64,000 nucleotides of DNA. Source: Wurfbainia villosa. Lineage: Eukaryota; Streptophyta; Magnoliopsida; Zingiberales; Zingiberaceae. Positions 22,772 through 34,238 of this stretch are shown here, piece after piece (positions within the stretch are counted from its first letter, which is position 1; every line of letters starts with the position of its first letter). A program made the position numbers and the translations under genes. The DNA is taken from the NCBI GenBank assembly GCA_025175895.1, contig CM045990.1, positions 59,149,704 to 59,213,703 on the forward strand, read 5' to 3'. The notes under the pieces are model-generated. The model saw only the letters and a program-made list of their open reading frames with translations. It searched no databases and was not told where the DNA came from.

Positions 22772-25700
22772 CAATGGATGTTGGACAGCGGTTGCTCCCG
22801 ACACATGACCGGGGATCAACTCAAATTCACAAAGCTTCGATTCAAACGACAAGGATCGGTAGCCTTTGGGAATAACGGTAAGCTCAAAATCATCGGATCA
22901 GGTGATATTGAGCTTAACTCGAATTTTGTTATTAAAAATGTATTACTTGTAGAGAATTTTGAATATAACCTGCTTAGCGTAAGTCAATTATGTGACAATA
23001 ACTATAAGGTCGTATTTTTAGAAAATGAATGTGTAATTAAAACAAATAAAACAGCTAAAACAATACTCAAAGGAACTAGGACAAATAACATTTACACAAT
23101 TAACTTAATCAAATCCTCAGCCAAATGTCTTATGACACAGGAAGAGGAATCATGGTTGTGGCACCGACGACTCGGTCACTCGCACCCAAGACTCGTCCAC
23201 AAGATGAGTCGAGTGGCTTAGTCGAGGCTTACCCAACCTCAACAACTTAGTTAATAAAATCAGTAATGCTTGTCAACAAGGAAAACAACCTAGGACACAA
23301 CACAAGTTAACTAACCAGAGAACGAACCTCAAGTGTACTTGAGCTCCTCGCATATGGATCTATTCGATTCACATGGAGCCAAGTCACTCAATAGAAGTCA
23401 ATATTGCTTAGTCATAATTGTGACTACTCCAGGTTTACAGGTTAGGTTCATCAAACATAAAAATGATACCTAGATCAATTAATTAATCTATTCAAATTAA
23501 TCGAGAATCAAAAAGACCTTAAGGTTAAAAGACTTAGAAGCGATCATGGTGGTGAATTGAAAATCAAAGGTTCACCGCTTACGTAACCTAAGCGGATACC
23601 ACCATGAATTCTCTTGCCCTAGGACCCTCAAAGCAAAATGGCCTAGTGGAAGCAGAAAAACCAACTCTACAAGAAGCCGCTAGGACCATGTTGAGCGAAT
23701 CGACCTACGATAGGTTTTGGGCGAAGCCGTGAGTCACGACATGCTATGTCCAAAATAGGATCCTTATGGTAAAAGGCACCTTAAGACCTCGTGACGAGAT
23801 TTATCACGATAAAATACCTAACATCAAGTACTTTAGGGTATTTGGGTGTAAGGTACATATCCTAAACACTAAGGATTACCTAGGTAAATTTACATCCAAA
23901 ACCTCCAGGAATCTTTCTAGGATACTCGACTACAAGTCGAGCCTATAGAGTATATAACCACGACACCCTTAGAGTCGAGGAGACTATCAATGTAGTATTT
24001 GATGAAGTACCAGAACCTACAAAACCCTTAATGACCCCAAGTGTTGAGCCCATCGATGCAAACTCGTCTCTCGAGTCTAATCCACATCAACCAACTTCTC
24101 TTGTCGACCAAGTGACAAGTGATCCGAGTCGAACTAGTGTTCAACCAAGTCACCCCATTGATCAAGCATTAGGTGATACAAACCCAACCCAATCTAGGAT
24201 TGGACTAACCACCCTATCGATCAAGTGATAGGAGATCCTAATCTAGGAGTTTCGAACTAGAGCATCCTATAGGAACCTTAGTCAAATTTCCTCAATTTCA
24301 AAGATAGAACCCAAATCAATTGAACAAGCTCTTCTTGATCCCGATTGGATTATTGCAATGCAAGAAGAGCTAGCTCAATTTACTAGGAATGAAGTGTGGG
24401 AATTAGTACCACCACCTAAAGACAAAATGATAATTGGAACAAGGTGGGTGTTTCGAAATAAGCTTGATGATAAAGGTGAAGTAGTTAGAAACAAGGCTAG
24501 GTTAGTCGCCAAAGGGTTTAGCCAAGTCGAAGGCTTAGATTACGATGAAACCTATGCCCCAGTAGCTAGACTCAAATCCATTCGAATGTTGCTAGCTTAT
24601 GCCGCACATCGAGGATTTAAGCTGTTTCAAATGGATGTTAAGTCGGCATTCCTAAATGGATACATTAAAGAAGAAGTTTATGTTAGCCAACCCCCCGGAT
24701 TCGAAAATCTAGATAAACCCGACCATGTTCTAAAACTTAAGAAAGCTCTCTATGGACTTAAACAAGCTCCTCGAGCTTGGTACGAAAGACTTTCAATCCA
24801 TCTTAAGTCAAAAGGGTTTAACCAAGGCTTAGTTGACCCAACTCTCTTCGTAAAAACCTTAGGTAAAGAAATATTCATAGCTCAAATTTACGTAGACGAT
24901 ATAATTTTTGGAACCTCTAACTCAGCCTTACTAAACGAGTTCGTTTCACTTATGGAAAGTGAGTTTGAAATGAACTTGGTAGGCGAGTTAAGTTTCTTTT
25001 TAGGTCTACAAATTAAACAAACTAAGGATGGTATATACCTATATCAATAGAAATACACTAAGGAGTTAATTAAAAGATTTGGAATGCAAGACGCTAAGAT
25101 AATAAACACCCCAATGGCGATTAATGTTAACATAGGAGAAGACCCTGAAAGTAAGTCCATTGACTTAAAGTACTATAGGAGCGCGATAGGAAGTCTCCTA
25201 TACTTAACTGTGAGTCGATCTGACATCCTATTCGCAGTAAGTATGTGCGCCAGGTTTCAAACCTGTGCTAAGGAGTCTCACCTAACCCTAGTTAAGCGTA
25301 TCCTTAGATATCTTAAGGGTACACTTAACGTTGGTATTTGGTACCCTAGATCTACGGAGTTCAAACTAATCGGCTACTCCGATTCGGATTATGCCAGGTA
25401 AGCTCGATAGAAAAATGCGAGTGGTTGTTGTCAACTTCTCGCTGCGTCTAGTGAGTTAGTGCGATGAAGCAACACTGTGTTGCTTTATCTACCACCGGCC
25501 GAATACATCGCAATGGGTGAGTGTGTCACACGCTTCTTTGGATGAAGCACACTCTCCACGACTTTAAGTTAGACTTTACGAATACTAAACTTCACGTAGA
25601 TAACATTAGTTCAATTAATCTTACAAAGAATCCGATATGTCACTATAGGACCAAACATATAGAGGTCAAACACCATTTCATTCGAGAACATGTGGCCAAT

Positions 25701-25823
25701 GGAGCCATACACCTCGAATACGTCGAATCGAAGTCTAACTTAGCAGATCTATTTACTAAACCCCTACCCGAAGCCGAATTTAGTCTATTAAGACGAAAAT
25801 TGGGTATGTGCGTAATAGAATAG
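22772..25823 (+). pseudogene. SIRE-like pol: protease, integrase, RT, RNase H (broken)
   Basis: The protease region starts MLDSGCSRHMTGDQLKF near 22778. The pre-integrase zinc region WLWHRRLGHSHPRL is near 23155. The integrase core (about 23220-23950) is badly damaged by indels. RT is mostly open at 24358-25050 with QMDVKSAFLNG and the catalytic IYVDDIIFG box near 24888. A TAG at 25048 precedes RNase H (25084-25401 and 25521-25823), which has a small disrupted segment near 25400-25520 and ends LADLFTKPLPEAEF...GMCVIE. The short conserved RT motifs look intact, but integrase is not usable. Confidence 0.92.
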
Positions 25824-26561
25824 GTACATGCAAATTATATGTTCTTACTACTATTTCTTTAATTTCATTTTTATGGAACTAGCATAAGACATACCTTAGA
25901 TATCATGCACCTATATATTTAAGGAGCCAGTACATCTCACAACACATAAGACTAATGTGTTTGTGTACTTAGCCACGTAGATGGGCGTGAGATGTTAGGA
26001 CCTTACTCCTGGTTCCAGATGTAGAGCTAGTGCATCGCTATGAACCAGAGTATAATCATACATACTAACCGACTACGACCAGATGGTTGATCTTACATAT
26101 CAATCAAGCCAAATATGAGTCGAACATTTTATAGATGAGCTTATTTTCAGTATATTTTTTTATATATAAAAAATGGGGAACATGCTTGGACTTTAAATTT
26201 AACACTTATTTTGTTTTCCACACACCCCTTACTCTTTTCGATATACGGCAAAAGGGGGAGAAAAAGGCCAAAGTTAAGGGGTCAAAATTTTTTAAAGGGT
26301 TTAACTAAAACGTTTTACTAAGGCCAACTTTAAGTAATGTTAATTACTTAAAGCAACCCTCAAGGGGGAGGATTAAGGTCTTTCTTCAAGACTCACCCTC
26401 GGTCAAGGGGGAGGTTTCCTCAAGGGGGAGTACTTGAAGAAAATCCTTACTACTCCAACTTAATCTTCATATTTTTGTTTCTCATGCACATTATTACTCT
26501 TCATGCTTGCTATTTACTTAACTTTGTATGTGGGTTTGCCATAAATCAAAAAGGGGGAGAT
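25824..26561 (+). other. SIRE-like 3' untranslated region with multiple purine tracts
   Basis: Non-coding. AAGGGGGAG-type tracts occur near 26252, 26362, 26407, 26423 and 26550; the last (AAAAAGGGGGAGATTG) abuts the 3' LTR and should be the functional polypurine tract. Confidence 0.75.
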
Positions 26562-27645
26562 TGTTGGTGCAGTAGGCACCTAAGTCGAACCTAAGTTTTG
26601 ATTATAGCAAACGATACAAAGTTAAGAATATATTGTTATCTCATGAGCTAAATCAAGTGTGCAGAAAAGTCTCAACGCTGGAGCTGAAGGCTAGCGACAC
26701 CCGGAGGAAGCCGCGGTGGTCGGGCGACACTCAAGAGACTTCGGAGGGAGCCGAAGGAATTGAGTGGAAGGCCGGAAGCAAAAGCAACACGTAAGTACTG
26801 AGGTAAGCTCGTGTGTGAGAGCGTAAGTAAGGTCGTATCCTCTTTACGGGGATGATCTTAAGCGTAGATCCGACCAAAGACTTCTTATAGATGGTCTAGG
26901 TCGAGATCGGATGGTCGACGACCATCGAAATTATGTTTTTGTTGAGCTAACCTTGCCTTGCAGCTAGCATCAGTCGACTGCCAGCTTGGAGGACTCGACT
27001 GCCGTCAAACAATGATCGCCGAAGGTCGCATCGATCGATGATCATGCCATCACGATCGATGATGGATCACTCGAGTAGTCAAGAGTTATCACCATTTTTC
27101 AAGGGGTTTTGTGCCCATTTGTGATTGGCTAAAGACCCATTCGATGAGGGGCTCAAAGGCTATAAAAGGAGGGCCAAACCTAGGGTTTTTCATCAATTCA
27201 AAAGCTTCCAAGTGCTTCCGATACGCTCTGACTCTCCGACATCCCTACGACGAAGCGCTGCAGAGACGCATCCTCCAACCTTTAAAGTCAGCTAGAAAGT
27301 TCTAAATTGTATTTCAGTTTATTCCTTTTAGTAAAGCTTTCATTATAACGAGGAGAGGGGGAGTGTCCTTCTACCTCGGGCTTTTTGTATTCGTCTAACT
27401 CCTACCTCCAACGAGGAGGAGTTATTTAGTAGTTTGCCCTCCGTACGTGGTCAAGGACCACTAGGGCCTTGGAGTAGTAGCCTTCGGCTACGAACCAAGT
27501 AAATCTCTTGTGTCTATTGTCTCCTTTACTTTTTGTTTTGTTTATCTTTCCGCTGCATATAAGTTTTTTTTTAAAAAATGAATTCGTACTAAAAAGATTC
27601 TATCGCTATTCACCCCCCCCCTCTAGCGATCCGATCGATCCAACA
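26562..27645 (+). repeat. SIRE-like 3' LTR (1084 bp)
   Basis: Pairs with 19219-20331. Poly-C run of 9 (11 in the 5' LTR). The U3 zone at about 26925-27070 contains CGATCGATGATC and AGTCGACTG motifs and differs strongly from the 5' LTR, while the sequence on both sides is almost the same. Confidence 0.95.
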
Positions 27646-27650
27646 GTAAG
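27646..27650 (+). other. Target-site duplication GTAAG (right) of SIRE-like element
   Basis: Matches 19214-19218 exactly. Confidence 0.95.
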
Positions 27651-27740
27651 GTGAGTAGATATCTTACTCCCCCATGAGCAAGATTCAAACGCATCAAATG
27701 AAATGTAGGGGTATGGTCGAGCTAAAAGACCTTAAACAAA

Positions 27741-27764
27741 GCGCTTCTTGGGAGGCAACCCAAG
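27741..27764 (+). other. Conserved motif GCGCTTCTTGGGAGGCAACC in Athila-like internal region
   Basis: The sequence AAACAAAGCGCTTC then TTGGGAGGCAACCCAAG contains a short inverted repeat (TTGGG..CCCAA). From general knowledge this motif recurs near the 3' part of many plant Athila/Tat-type elements. Its role is unknown to me; an RNA signal is one possibility. Confidence 0.5.
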
Positions 27765-27899
27765 TATAGTTTTATATATGTTTTTGATTTTATTGCATTC
27801 ATGTGTATAATACATTTTTTGCAAATAGTTTAGGATTAAAAAGAACTTGCTAGGTAGAAGAAAAAATCGTTTTGAGCCCACCTAGTCCACGATGAGAGC

Positions 27900-28301
27900 T
27901 TGCACCTGCCTTCTTTTTCTACCTTTGAGCAGGATGCAAGTACATCAACCTATGATTTCTCCGAGTTCCTATCGCACCTCGATGATATTTATGCCAAGCA
28001 GCAGACACAAGGGCAGCGATGGGAGGAGCATAGGACCTATACACATGCGGAGTTTCAGGGCTTACGGGAGCACTTCCAGTGAGCCGAGGAGTTCTACGAC
28101 GAGGCCCGAGTTTATTTTCAGAAGGAGGCTACCCATCGCCAGGAAAAGATTGCCTACCGTCAGGAGGTCAGGAAGCACATGCGAGCCCAGCAGGCACAGT
28201 GGCCTAGGAAGGAAGAGCACAGAGCAGTCGTGGCATCCACCATCTCTTAGATCGACCACATGTACATGTGGCATCAGCGGCTGAGCATCAGGTTCTCCTA
28301 A
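27900..28301 (+). pseudogene. Athila-like element: second ORF remnant (coiled-coil-like)
   Basis: The frame from 27900 reads FSEFLSHLDDIYAKQQTQG, then after a TGA at 28080 FYDEARVYFQKEATHRQEK and HMRAQQAQWPRKEEHRAVV, then a TAG at 28248 and a short end at 28301. It is rich in Q, E, R and K with helical character. I take it to be the C-terminal part of the element's own ORF, not a host gene. No enzyme motif is present. Confidence 0.5.
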
Positions 28302-29265
28302 AATCCAGACATGCCGAGCCTACCAGGCTTCTTGCCTCGACCACCGTATTACAGGTATGATTTCATATAAGTCTGAGGGGGGCCCAAGTTTTGATTTATT
28401 TTGTTTCCAGTAGCAGTTTCTTTCTTGATATTTGAATTTTAGTTAGCATTCATTTGTTTATGCATAGGTTGTTTAGTTTCTTTCGGCACTTAGTTCTTGC
28501 TATCTATAAGTTGCCTCAGTAGTATTTTTAAAAGTTTTCTTCATGAGTTGTTTCCATGGGTAGCTTAACTTCATTTATCTCATGGTATTTTATTTTATAT
28601 GCTCTAATAAATGTTCTAAACTTGGACTAGTTAGCTTTTATTTCTACACTTACACGTGATGAATATTTTGAAAGGAAGAATCTAGTACATACATAGTTAT
28701 GATTCATCCCAATAGTCTAGTACTTTGGAATCCATAGGTGACTCTAGGTTTAGCACTTTAGTTACTAGAGATGCTCGGATTATGTAAGCCCATTTGAAAA
28801 AATCAGAATCCCTGTGAGCAGGAGAAGAACAAAATTATATTTTTATTCTTGAAAAAAAAATAGTTGTCGTGGGTGGAAATGGTTAGGTGCCCCTTTGAGG
28901 CCGAGTTAGGTTATTGGGGAAACACCTATCAATTTCTCTCAATACTGAGCACACCTTTGAGACTTTGTGCTAGATCTAGGGAACGACCCTTGCTTAGAGC
29001 GGACTAGTGCCTAAAAGCCGGAGACCTTAGGAAAGCTATAAGATGACAACTTAACTTACTTTGGAACGAGTATCCCTTAAGGAGATTCGCTTAGAACATG
29101 CACGAGAAGCTAATTAGTGAATTTTTAGAGAATATCTATTTGCTTTGATTGAAAATACTACTTGATAAATCTAGTTAACATGCTAAGTATGGAACAATAC
29201 CCTTTTAAAATTTTATGGCACTGAGGTTTGCTTGAGTACAAGCAAAGACTCAAGTCTGGGGGAAT
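28302..29265 (+). other. 3' internal tail of Athila-like element, ending in polypurine tract
   Basis: Non-coding and homologous to 15454-16270 from about 28513 onward. It ends CAAGTCTGGGGGAAT directly before LTR B. This copy preserves the uninterrupted site into which the Tekay array inserted in the other copy. Confidence 0.8.
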
Positions 29266-30654
29266 TGATGTGAGCAAAACATATAGGATTTTAGGAGTAA
29301 TTTTTACTCACATCTCGCTGTATTTTATACTTGTTTCATGTATATCGTACTTTGTTTTGCATGCATTTCCTATTTTCTAATTCGAAGATCTGCTCTTTGT
29401 ACTTTTGTGTGCAGGACAACATTCTACAGGGAAAATGGTGCACTTTTGGAGTAAAAGGAAGACATTTGGCAGCTATAACAGAAGGACACATGACCTGGCC
29501 CTGTGAATCCCCACGACCATCCTTGGAGCACACACCAGCGCCACACATAGCCTGGCCGTGTGAATCCACATGGTCGTGTGGTGCTGGGACGATTTCGACG
29601 AGATTTAGTTTTTTTAGGGTTTCGAGAAGATCCAGCCTCATGTATATATAAGGAAAGTTATGCCCAAACTCTAGGGAGGAGGCACGACGGTTGGGATGGC
29701 ACACCGACGCCCTAAAAAGCTTTGAAAACTTGTAACGGGGAGGAAGGAGGCCGCTCAAGAACCAAATTCTACGCTTCAACGTCGGGGAGAAGAACCAAAG
29801 TGCATTGTAATTCGCTTTCCTTAAATAATTTGCATTGTATCTATGAATTCAATTATGTTTTGTGTTTCTTTTCTCGTATCTATGGAGTAGATTCTCCAAT
29901 TCTTAGATTAGGGAGTAGTTTTTGTGCGTAGAACATGTTATTTCAAATATATGTCTGTTCTTGATTTTATATTTACAATTGGTGATTGTCTAGACCGATA
30001 GCTATTTGTTTTGGTCTTCTATTTACTATGCGTAGCCAATACGAGGGGTGACATCCCTCGTATCAAAGATTTAGGAGAATTAAGGAGGAACCTAGGGGTT
30101 GGCCTCATCTCCGGTAACCGTGGATAGAAGGGTATGATTGAGTTGGAAATAGGACACGTCTTGATGCATCACAGGGATTGATCTGACATCCTCATACTGC
30201 CTACCCTATCCTAAAGCCAGGGGTCGACCTGGTATGACAGAGGTAGTTCCCGATAGATGCAAAGGCTCATCGGGGAAGTGTATGATGCCCCTTCCACAAA
30301 ACCATAGTTAGACGTCTAGATAATACCTAATTGATAGTGTGTTCTACGACACACAAGCAAAACCGAAATCCTAGAATTCCCTCAGAAGACTCGTAGCAAC
30401 CCTTCTCTTCCTCCTTGTGACACCGTACTAGAGTTAGGACCGCCGACAAACCTCATAAGCACAACCCTTAACATTAAACTCCAAACAATAATGTCCACTG
30501 AACAATCGGTACTCGAATCTCAGTACCTGTGGGATCGATAATATTTTTTATTACTTAATGACATTCGTGCACTTGTGGGCATTGAGCATGAGCACGTGCT
30601 TCGAGTCCTCGACGGTTCCCGCCACGAGATTTCAGGATGCGTTCACGTGCATCA
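29266..30654 (+). repeat. Athila-like LTR B (1389 bp)
   Basis: Begins TGATGTGAGC and ends GTGCATCA. TATA box at 29645-29653. It lacks the second copy of the terminal 400 bp block present in LTR A. The 106- and 147-residue ORFs near 29336-29779 lie over the TATA box on both strands and are not convincing genes. Confidence 0.85.
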
Positions 30655-30877
30655 CCTTTGAATCGGCCTCCACTTGATGCTTCATGGAATTCGTCCACTT
30701 CTCGCAGTCCAAGTATTCACCGTCTTCATTGGTTGGAAGGGTGAACCCGGTCTAGATGACTATCCACATCTCGACTTGGATTTTGAGATAACACTACATC
30801 TGACCCTTCCAATAATAGAAGTCATCTCCGTTGTAAAACAGAGGTCGGGCGGTGCTAAATCCCTCGAGATGGATCAT
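30655..30877 (-). pseudogene. Older minus-strand SIRE-like gag, N-terminal fragment
   Basis: On the minus strand an ATG at 30877-30875 opens a frame starting MIHLEGFSTARP, clearly homologous to the gag start at 20551. It continues for about 75 residues (GFTLPTNEDGEYLDCEKWT) with a stop, until the Athila-like LTR B cuts it at 30654. Its leader continues at 30878-30921 and, beyond the Angela-like insertion, at 40213-40342, followed by its primer site and 5' LTR at 40343-41412. The remaining gag and pol must lie left of the Athila/Tekay block, outside the window. Confidence 0.85.
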
Positions 30878-30916
30878 TGAATAAAACCTTGCACAATAAA
30901 AACAAAAACATGAATT

Positions 30917-30921
30917 GCCAA
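30917..30921 (+). other. Target-site duplication GCCAA (left) of Angela-like element 1
   Basis: GCCAA at 30917-30921 is repeated at 40213-40217, directly outside the LTR ends. Confidence 0.95.
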
Positions 30922-31847
30922 TGTTGGAATGTATACTGAAAGCCTAGCTCTTTTTTGTATGAACATTTTATTTTGGAATAAGAATCACATGATCATTGTT
31001 TGCACTTTATAAATTTTTTATATATGTGTGCATATTGTCTAATATTTTACATTGTAGATAACATGGTGCTTGGTGTGGCACAGAAGATCATGTTATCAGT
31101 CCCTTGTAAAATATAAGTAGAGGCTCACGACCAAGATGGTTTTGGACAAACCATTGGCATGGTTGTAGTGTAGCTTGGTATTGTTTTGTCTTGAACATAG
31201 AGTTACACTAGTACACTTAGGTGTATTGAGTAGGACCGACATAGAGGTGATTCAATTAATTGCTGACTACATAATTGAATCGGATCTCGGATATTATGTT
31301 GTACATGCTCTTAATCCCGATATAATAACGGGCACATGTACTTAGTATTTATTTCTTTGATTTACCAGAGGGTGAGATTTAGATGGATTAAATCAATATG
31401 CCCGATAAGTTGGGAAATAATATTATTTACATGGTGTGCCATTGATTATAGGAGGAAACCGTGTCCTATATATTAGGTTGATGATGTCCCCTTGAGGAGC
31501 TCATAAAGTTCATCATGTAAACCCGGTGGTTGACTTAGTCAACATGATGATAAGGTTGAGTGGTACTACTCGAATTAGATGTTAATTAATTGATGGTCGA
31601 TAAATCAATTAATTGGCGGACATTCGATATCTTAAACATGGGGAGATGGATGTACAAATAATATATGGAGCCCATATTAATTTATGGGGGTTGGTGAGGT
31701 AATTCACTGATGATCCTCTAGTGGAATGGAACATCATTGATGGATCAAGTTTGTGTGGTTCCGATCCATCGGGTGGCCAAGATCCAACTCCTCCTTATGG
31801 TCCCTATCGTAGCCTAATATAATCCTCGTGAAGTCTAGATCCAAGGA

Positions 31848-32096
31848 TGTAAAACAAAACCCTAGAACCAACGGTTGGGATTAAATCCCTAGATCCGATG
31901 GTTAGGATGAAACCCTAGAATCGACGGTTGGGATTAAATCCCTAGATTCGACGGTTGGGATGAAATCCTAGATCCGACGGTTGGGATGAAATCCTAGATC
32001 CGACGGTTGGGATGAAACCCTAGATCCGACGGTTGGGATAAAACCCTAGATCCGACGGTGGAGATTAAATCCCTAGATCCGACGGTGAAGATTAAA
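31848..32096 (+). repeat. 27 bp minisatellite in Angela-like 5' LTR, 9 units
   Basis: Units of the form CCCTAGATCCGACGGTTGGG plus ATGAAAT, with point variants. The 3' LTR has 10 units (about 39080-39344), so one unit was gained or lost after insertion. Confidence 0.88.
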
Positions 32097-32115
32097 GGAT
32101 TCCTAAGCCTAACTC

Positions 32116-32124
32116 TATAAAAGG
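32116..32124 (+). promoter_or_regulatory. TATA box of Angela-like 5' LTR
   Basis: AACTC then TATAAAAGG. The same box in the 3' LTR is at 39365-39373. It lies just after the minisatellite. Confidence 0.75.
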
Positions 32125-32965
32125 AAAGCTTAGGTTGGGTGGCAAGTAGATTTGGTTCAAGGAAAAATTAGGGTTTTGCCTCTCCAATCTTGGGCGTCAA
32201 GAAACCCTAGGAGAACAAGGGCTTGGGCGGCTAGGTTTTGGAAGGAGCTTGGGCGGCATCAAGAGAAGAAGAACCCTTCTTCTTCCTAAGGTTGGCGGCA
32301 CCTATCTATCTTCCTCCTCTATTCCTAGGCCGGCGCTCTTCCTCCTCCCTTTCTCCTTGGTGGCCGGCACTTCTCCAATCTCCAAGGTGGCCGGCGGTTC
32401 CCTTTGCATTGGTGGCCGGCGCTTCATCCATTCGTTCCTTGGCCGGCGGTTGCATCAAAGTCTCTTGCTTGGTGGCCGGTTCTAGAAAGGAAAGGTTTTG
32501 TTGGTTCTTCTCTTTGTTTGCAGCAGACAAGGAAGGGAAGAACGCGATCTAGAAGGCTTCTACTCATGGAGGATCTTCGCCTACACGTCGTCCACGAGGA
32601 GGATAGGACATACGGTAGAAGATCGTGAGGTATAAAAGTTTTACAACTTTATATTCTGATCTAAGCATGTTATTTTAATTGTTGATTATACAATTATGCA
32701 TATGTATATATTTTGTATAATCATGGACCCCGAAGACAAACACAAAAACCGGCGATCCGTCCGTCGTCTCTTCCGCGGCTAACCAACTAGAAGAGTTGTG
32801 TTGCTTGAACAACTAGTTTGTTCAAGCGACCATTCAAGTTGTTAGCACGACGACGAATAGGTTGTGCTAAGGAAACTCATCCCATCCGGATTAATTCTTT
32901 CATTAGTGAACATTTTAATCCGGGGACATGGGAGCCAATGAGCCTCCGAAGCAACTCCCTACAAG

Positions 32966-32978
32966 TGGTATCAGAGCC
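32966..32978 (+). other. Primer binding site (initiator tRNA-Met), Angela-like element 1
   Basis: TGGTATCAGAGCC, 2 bases after the LTR end at 32963. Confidence 0.95.
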
Positions 32979-34238
32979 ACGGTTTCCGGTTTTGTGTGTT
33001 TTGGATTCAGTTACTTTCATGCACATATCATATATTGAGTATGTCGGATAATAGTAGGATGTGCGTAGGCTAACTTTTTGGTTGCAGGCATAAGATCCGA
33101 CTATTATGGCTATTTGTTTGTATGTGATTGTTTTTTGTGTGATTGTATGTATATTATTTGAATCCTCGGGGTTGACGAGGCTAGATTAGTATTTAATTTT
33201 TGTAATTAAATACGGCATTGTTTAGCCACTCATTTTAGTTTACTTTCGATCTAGATTATTTGTACACTCCTTTGTGGAGTATAGGATTGATGGATGTAAA
33301 TTAAAATAGTTTATCTCGACTCGGATCTCTTTGGTGACTTGCGCACGGGAAAAGATGGAGCGGACGAGGTGGCGACACGACGGGATGCGTATTGGAGGAC
33401 AATGCCATAATAGTTGGAAAAATTCTATTTTTTCCATATTTATTGCTTATTTGTTTTATATGCATGATCTAGATTATTTGTACACTCCTTTGTGGAGTAT
33501 AGGATTGATGGATGTAAATTAAAATAGTTTATCTCGGCTCGGATCTCTTTGGTGACTTGCGCACGGGAAAAGATGGAGCGGACGAGGTGGCGACACGACG
33601 GGATGCGTATTGGAGGACAATGCCATAATAGTTGGAAAAATTCTATTTTTTCCATATTTATTGCTTATTTGTTTTATATGCATGTTGTGTATGCTTTAAA
33701 ATTCCTAAATTTCAATTTACTAAGTGGGAGAGGGATATTTTAATTAATTCCCGCGACCTCCATTACAATTTGACGTGTGATGCAACAAACTTGCGCGTTG
33801 GCTCTGAGTGCCTTCCTCCCCATCAGATGGGTTTGTTTGCAGATCACTAGGTCAAATAATGGTTATAGAAAATTATTTAGGAGCGTGTGTACTTCCTCAT
33901 CTGTAAGGCACATAATCCGAAATAATTCCCTTAGTATCGTGTAATGGTGCACACTTAGATGCAAATAAAAAGTATCCTCCCATCGAGTCACCGCTTATTT
34001 GTAGGGACAAAGAGGAACCAACTATTAATTTTATTTGTCAAAAAGTAAGGTTGACAAGATAATAAAATTAATGGGTAAAACCTCCTCTTACAAATGTAGA
34101 ATTCAGATATGCCCACACTATGTGGCATGCGATATTCTCTGTTTTGAGGTGTTGGTTGATTTCGAATTTTATTGTTTTGAGGAATCAATAATATTTCAAA
34201 TCTAATATTTTGATCATTGTGATTTTTAGAATTTTCAA
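32979..34238 (+). other. Leader of Angela-like element 1
   Basis: About 1.26 kb of untranslated leader before the gag ATG. It contains the 218 bp direct duplication. Small ORFs (60 to 77 residues) are repeated with the duplication and show no protein-like conservation. Confidence 0.7.
33248..33683 (+). repeat. 218 bp tandem duplication in the leader
   Basis: 33248-33465 and 33466-33683 both run from GATCTAGATTATTTG to TTTTATATGCAT. They differ at about one base (CTCGACTCGG against CTCGGCTCGG), so the duplication is very recent. Confidence 0.93.

Larger units (their letters stand above)
19219..27645 (+). mobile_element. SIRE/Maximus-like Ty1/copia retrotransposon, full length, defective
   Basis: A complete element of 8427 bp: 5' LTR 19219-20331, tRNA-Met-type primer site 20334-20345, gag, protease, integrase, RT, RNase H, a 3' region with several purine tracts, and 3' LTR 26562-27645. 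It is flanked by the perfect 5 bp duplication GTAAG. The gag with a long C-terminal half (LGSQRAVYNKAGLGF, WVPKNLL) and the RT text (WVFRNKLDDKGEVVRNKAR) are typical of the SIRE lineage. Gag and pol both contain stops and deletions, so it cannot move without help. It lies inside the Athila-like element and is therefore younger than it. Confidence 0.95.
15454..30654 (+). mobile_element. Athila-like non-autonomous LTR element, shared-LTR tandem, interrupted twice
   Basis: Layout: a 3' internal tail (15454-16270), LTR A (16271-18043), a decayed tRNA-Asp primer site, an internal region (18050-29265, containing an 8.4 kb SIRE-like insertion), then LTR B (29266-30654). The purine-rich AAGTCTGGGGGA directly before both LTRs and the primer-site type fit the Athila/Tat branch of Ty3/gypsy. 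Without the insertion the internal region is only about 2.8 kb and holds no protease, RT, RNase H or integrase, so it would depend on enzymes from another element. The tail at 15454-16270 is homologous to 28513-29265, so at least one more unit began left of the window and was cut by the Tekay array. The right end abuts minus-strand SIRE-like gag at 30655. Confidence 0.8.
30922..32963 (+). repeat. Angela-like 5' LTR (2042 bp)
   Basis: Starts TGTTGGAATGTATAC and ends ACTCCCTACA. It contains a 27 bp minisatellite (31848-32096), a TATA box at 32116-32124 and, downstream, several GGTGGCCGGC motifs. The ORFs of 74 to 104 residues at 32238-32628 fall in this transcribed leader and recur in the 3' LTR; they are attributed to LTR composition. 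Confidence 0.95.

Noticed and set aside
30674..30880. Plus-strand ORF of 68 residues
   Set aside because: It is antisense to the minus-strand SIRE-like gag fragment, like the antisense ORF at 20548-20790.
32238..32628. ORFs of 74 to 104 residues repeated at 39487-39877, apparently conserved
   Set aside because: They lie in the transcribed part of the two LTRs of one element, so their similarity is due to LTR identity. Overlapping frames on both strands and low-complexity GGTGGCCGGC repeats argue against coding.
32966..32978. tRNA-like match TGGTATCAGAGCC (also at 8052, 47299 and, reversed, 40343)
   Set aside because: These match only the 3' end complement of initiator tRNA-Met and sit just after LTRs; they are primer sites, not tRNA genes.
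33331..33743. Duplicated 63-64 residue ORFs (MVTCAREKMERTRWRHDG) in the Angela-like leader
   Set aside because: They are copies produced by the 218 bp duplication; no protein-like features, and the region is an untranslated leader.
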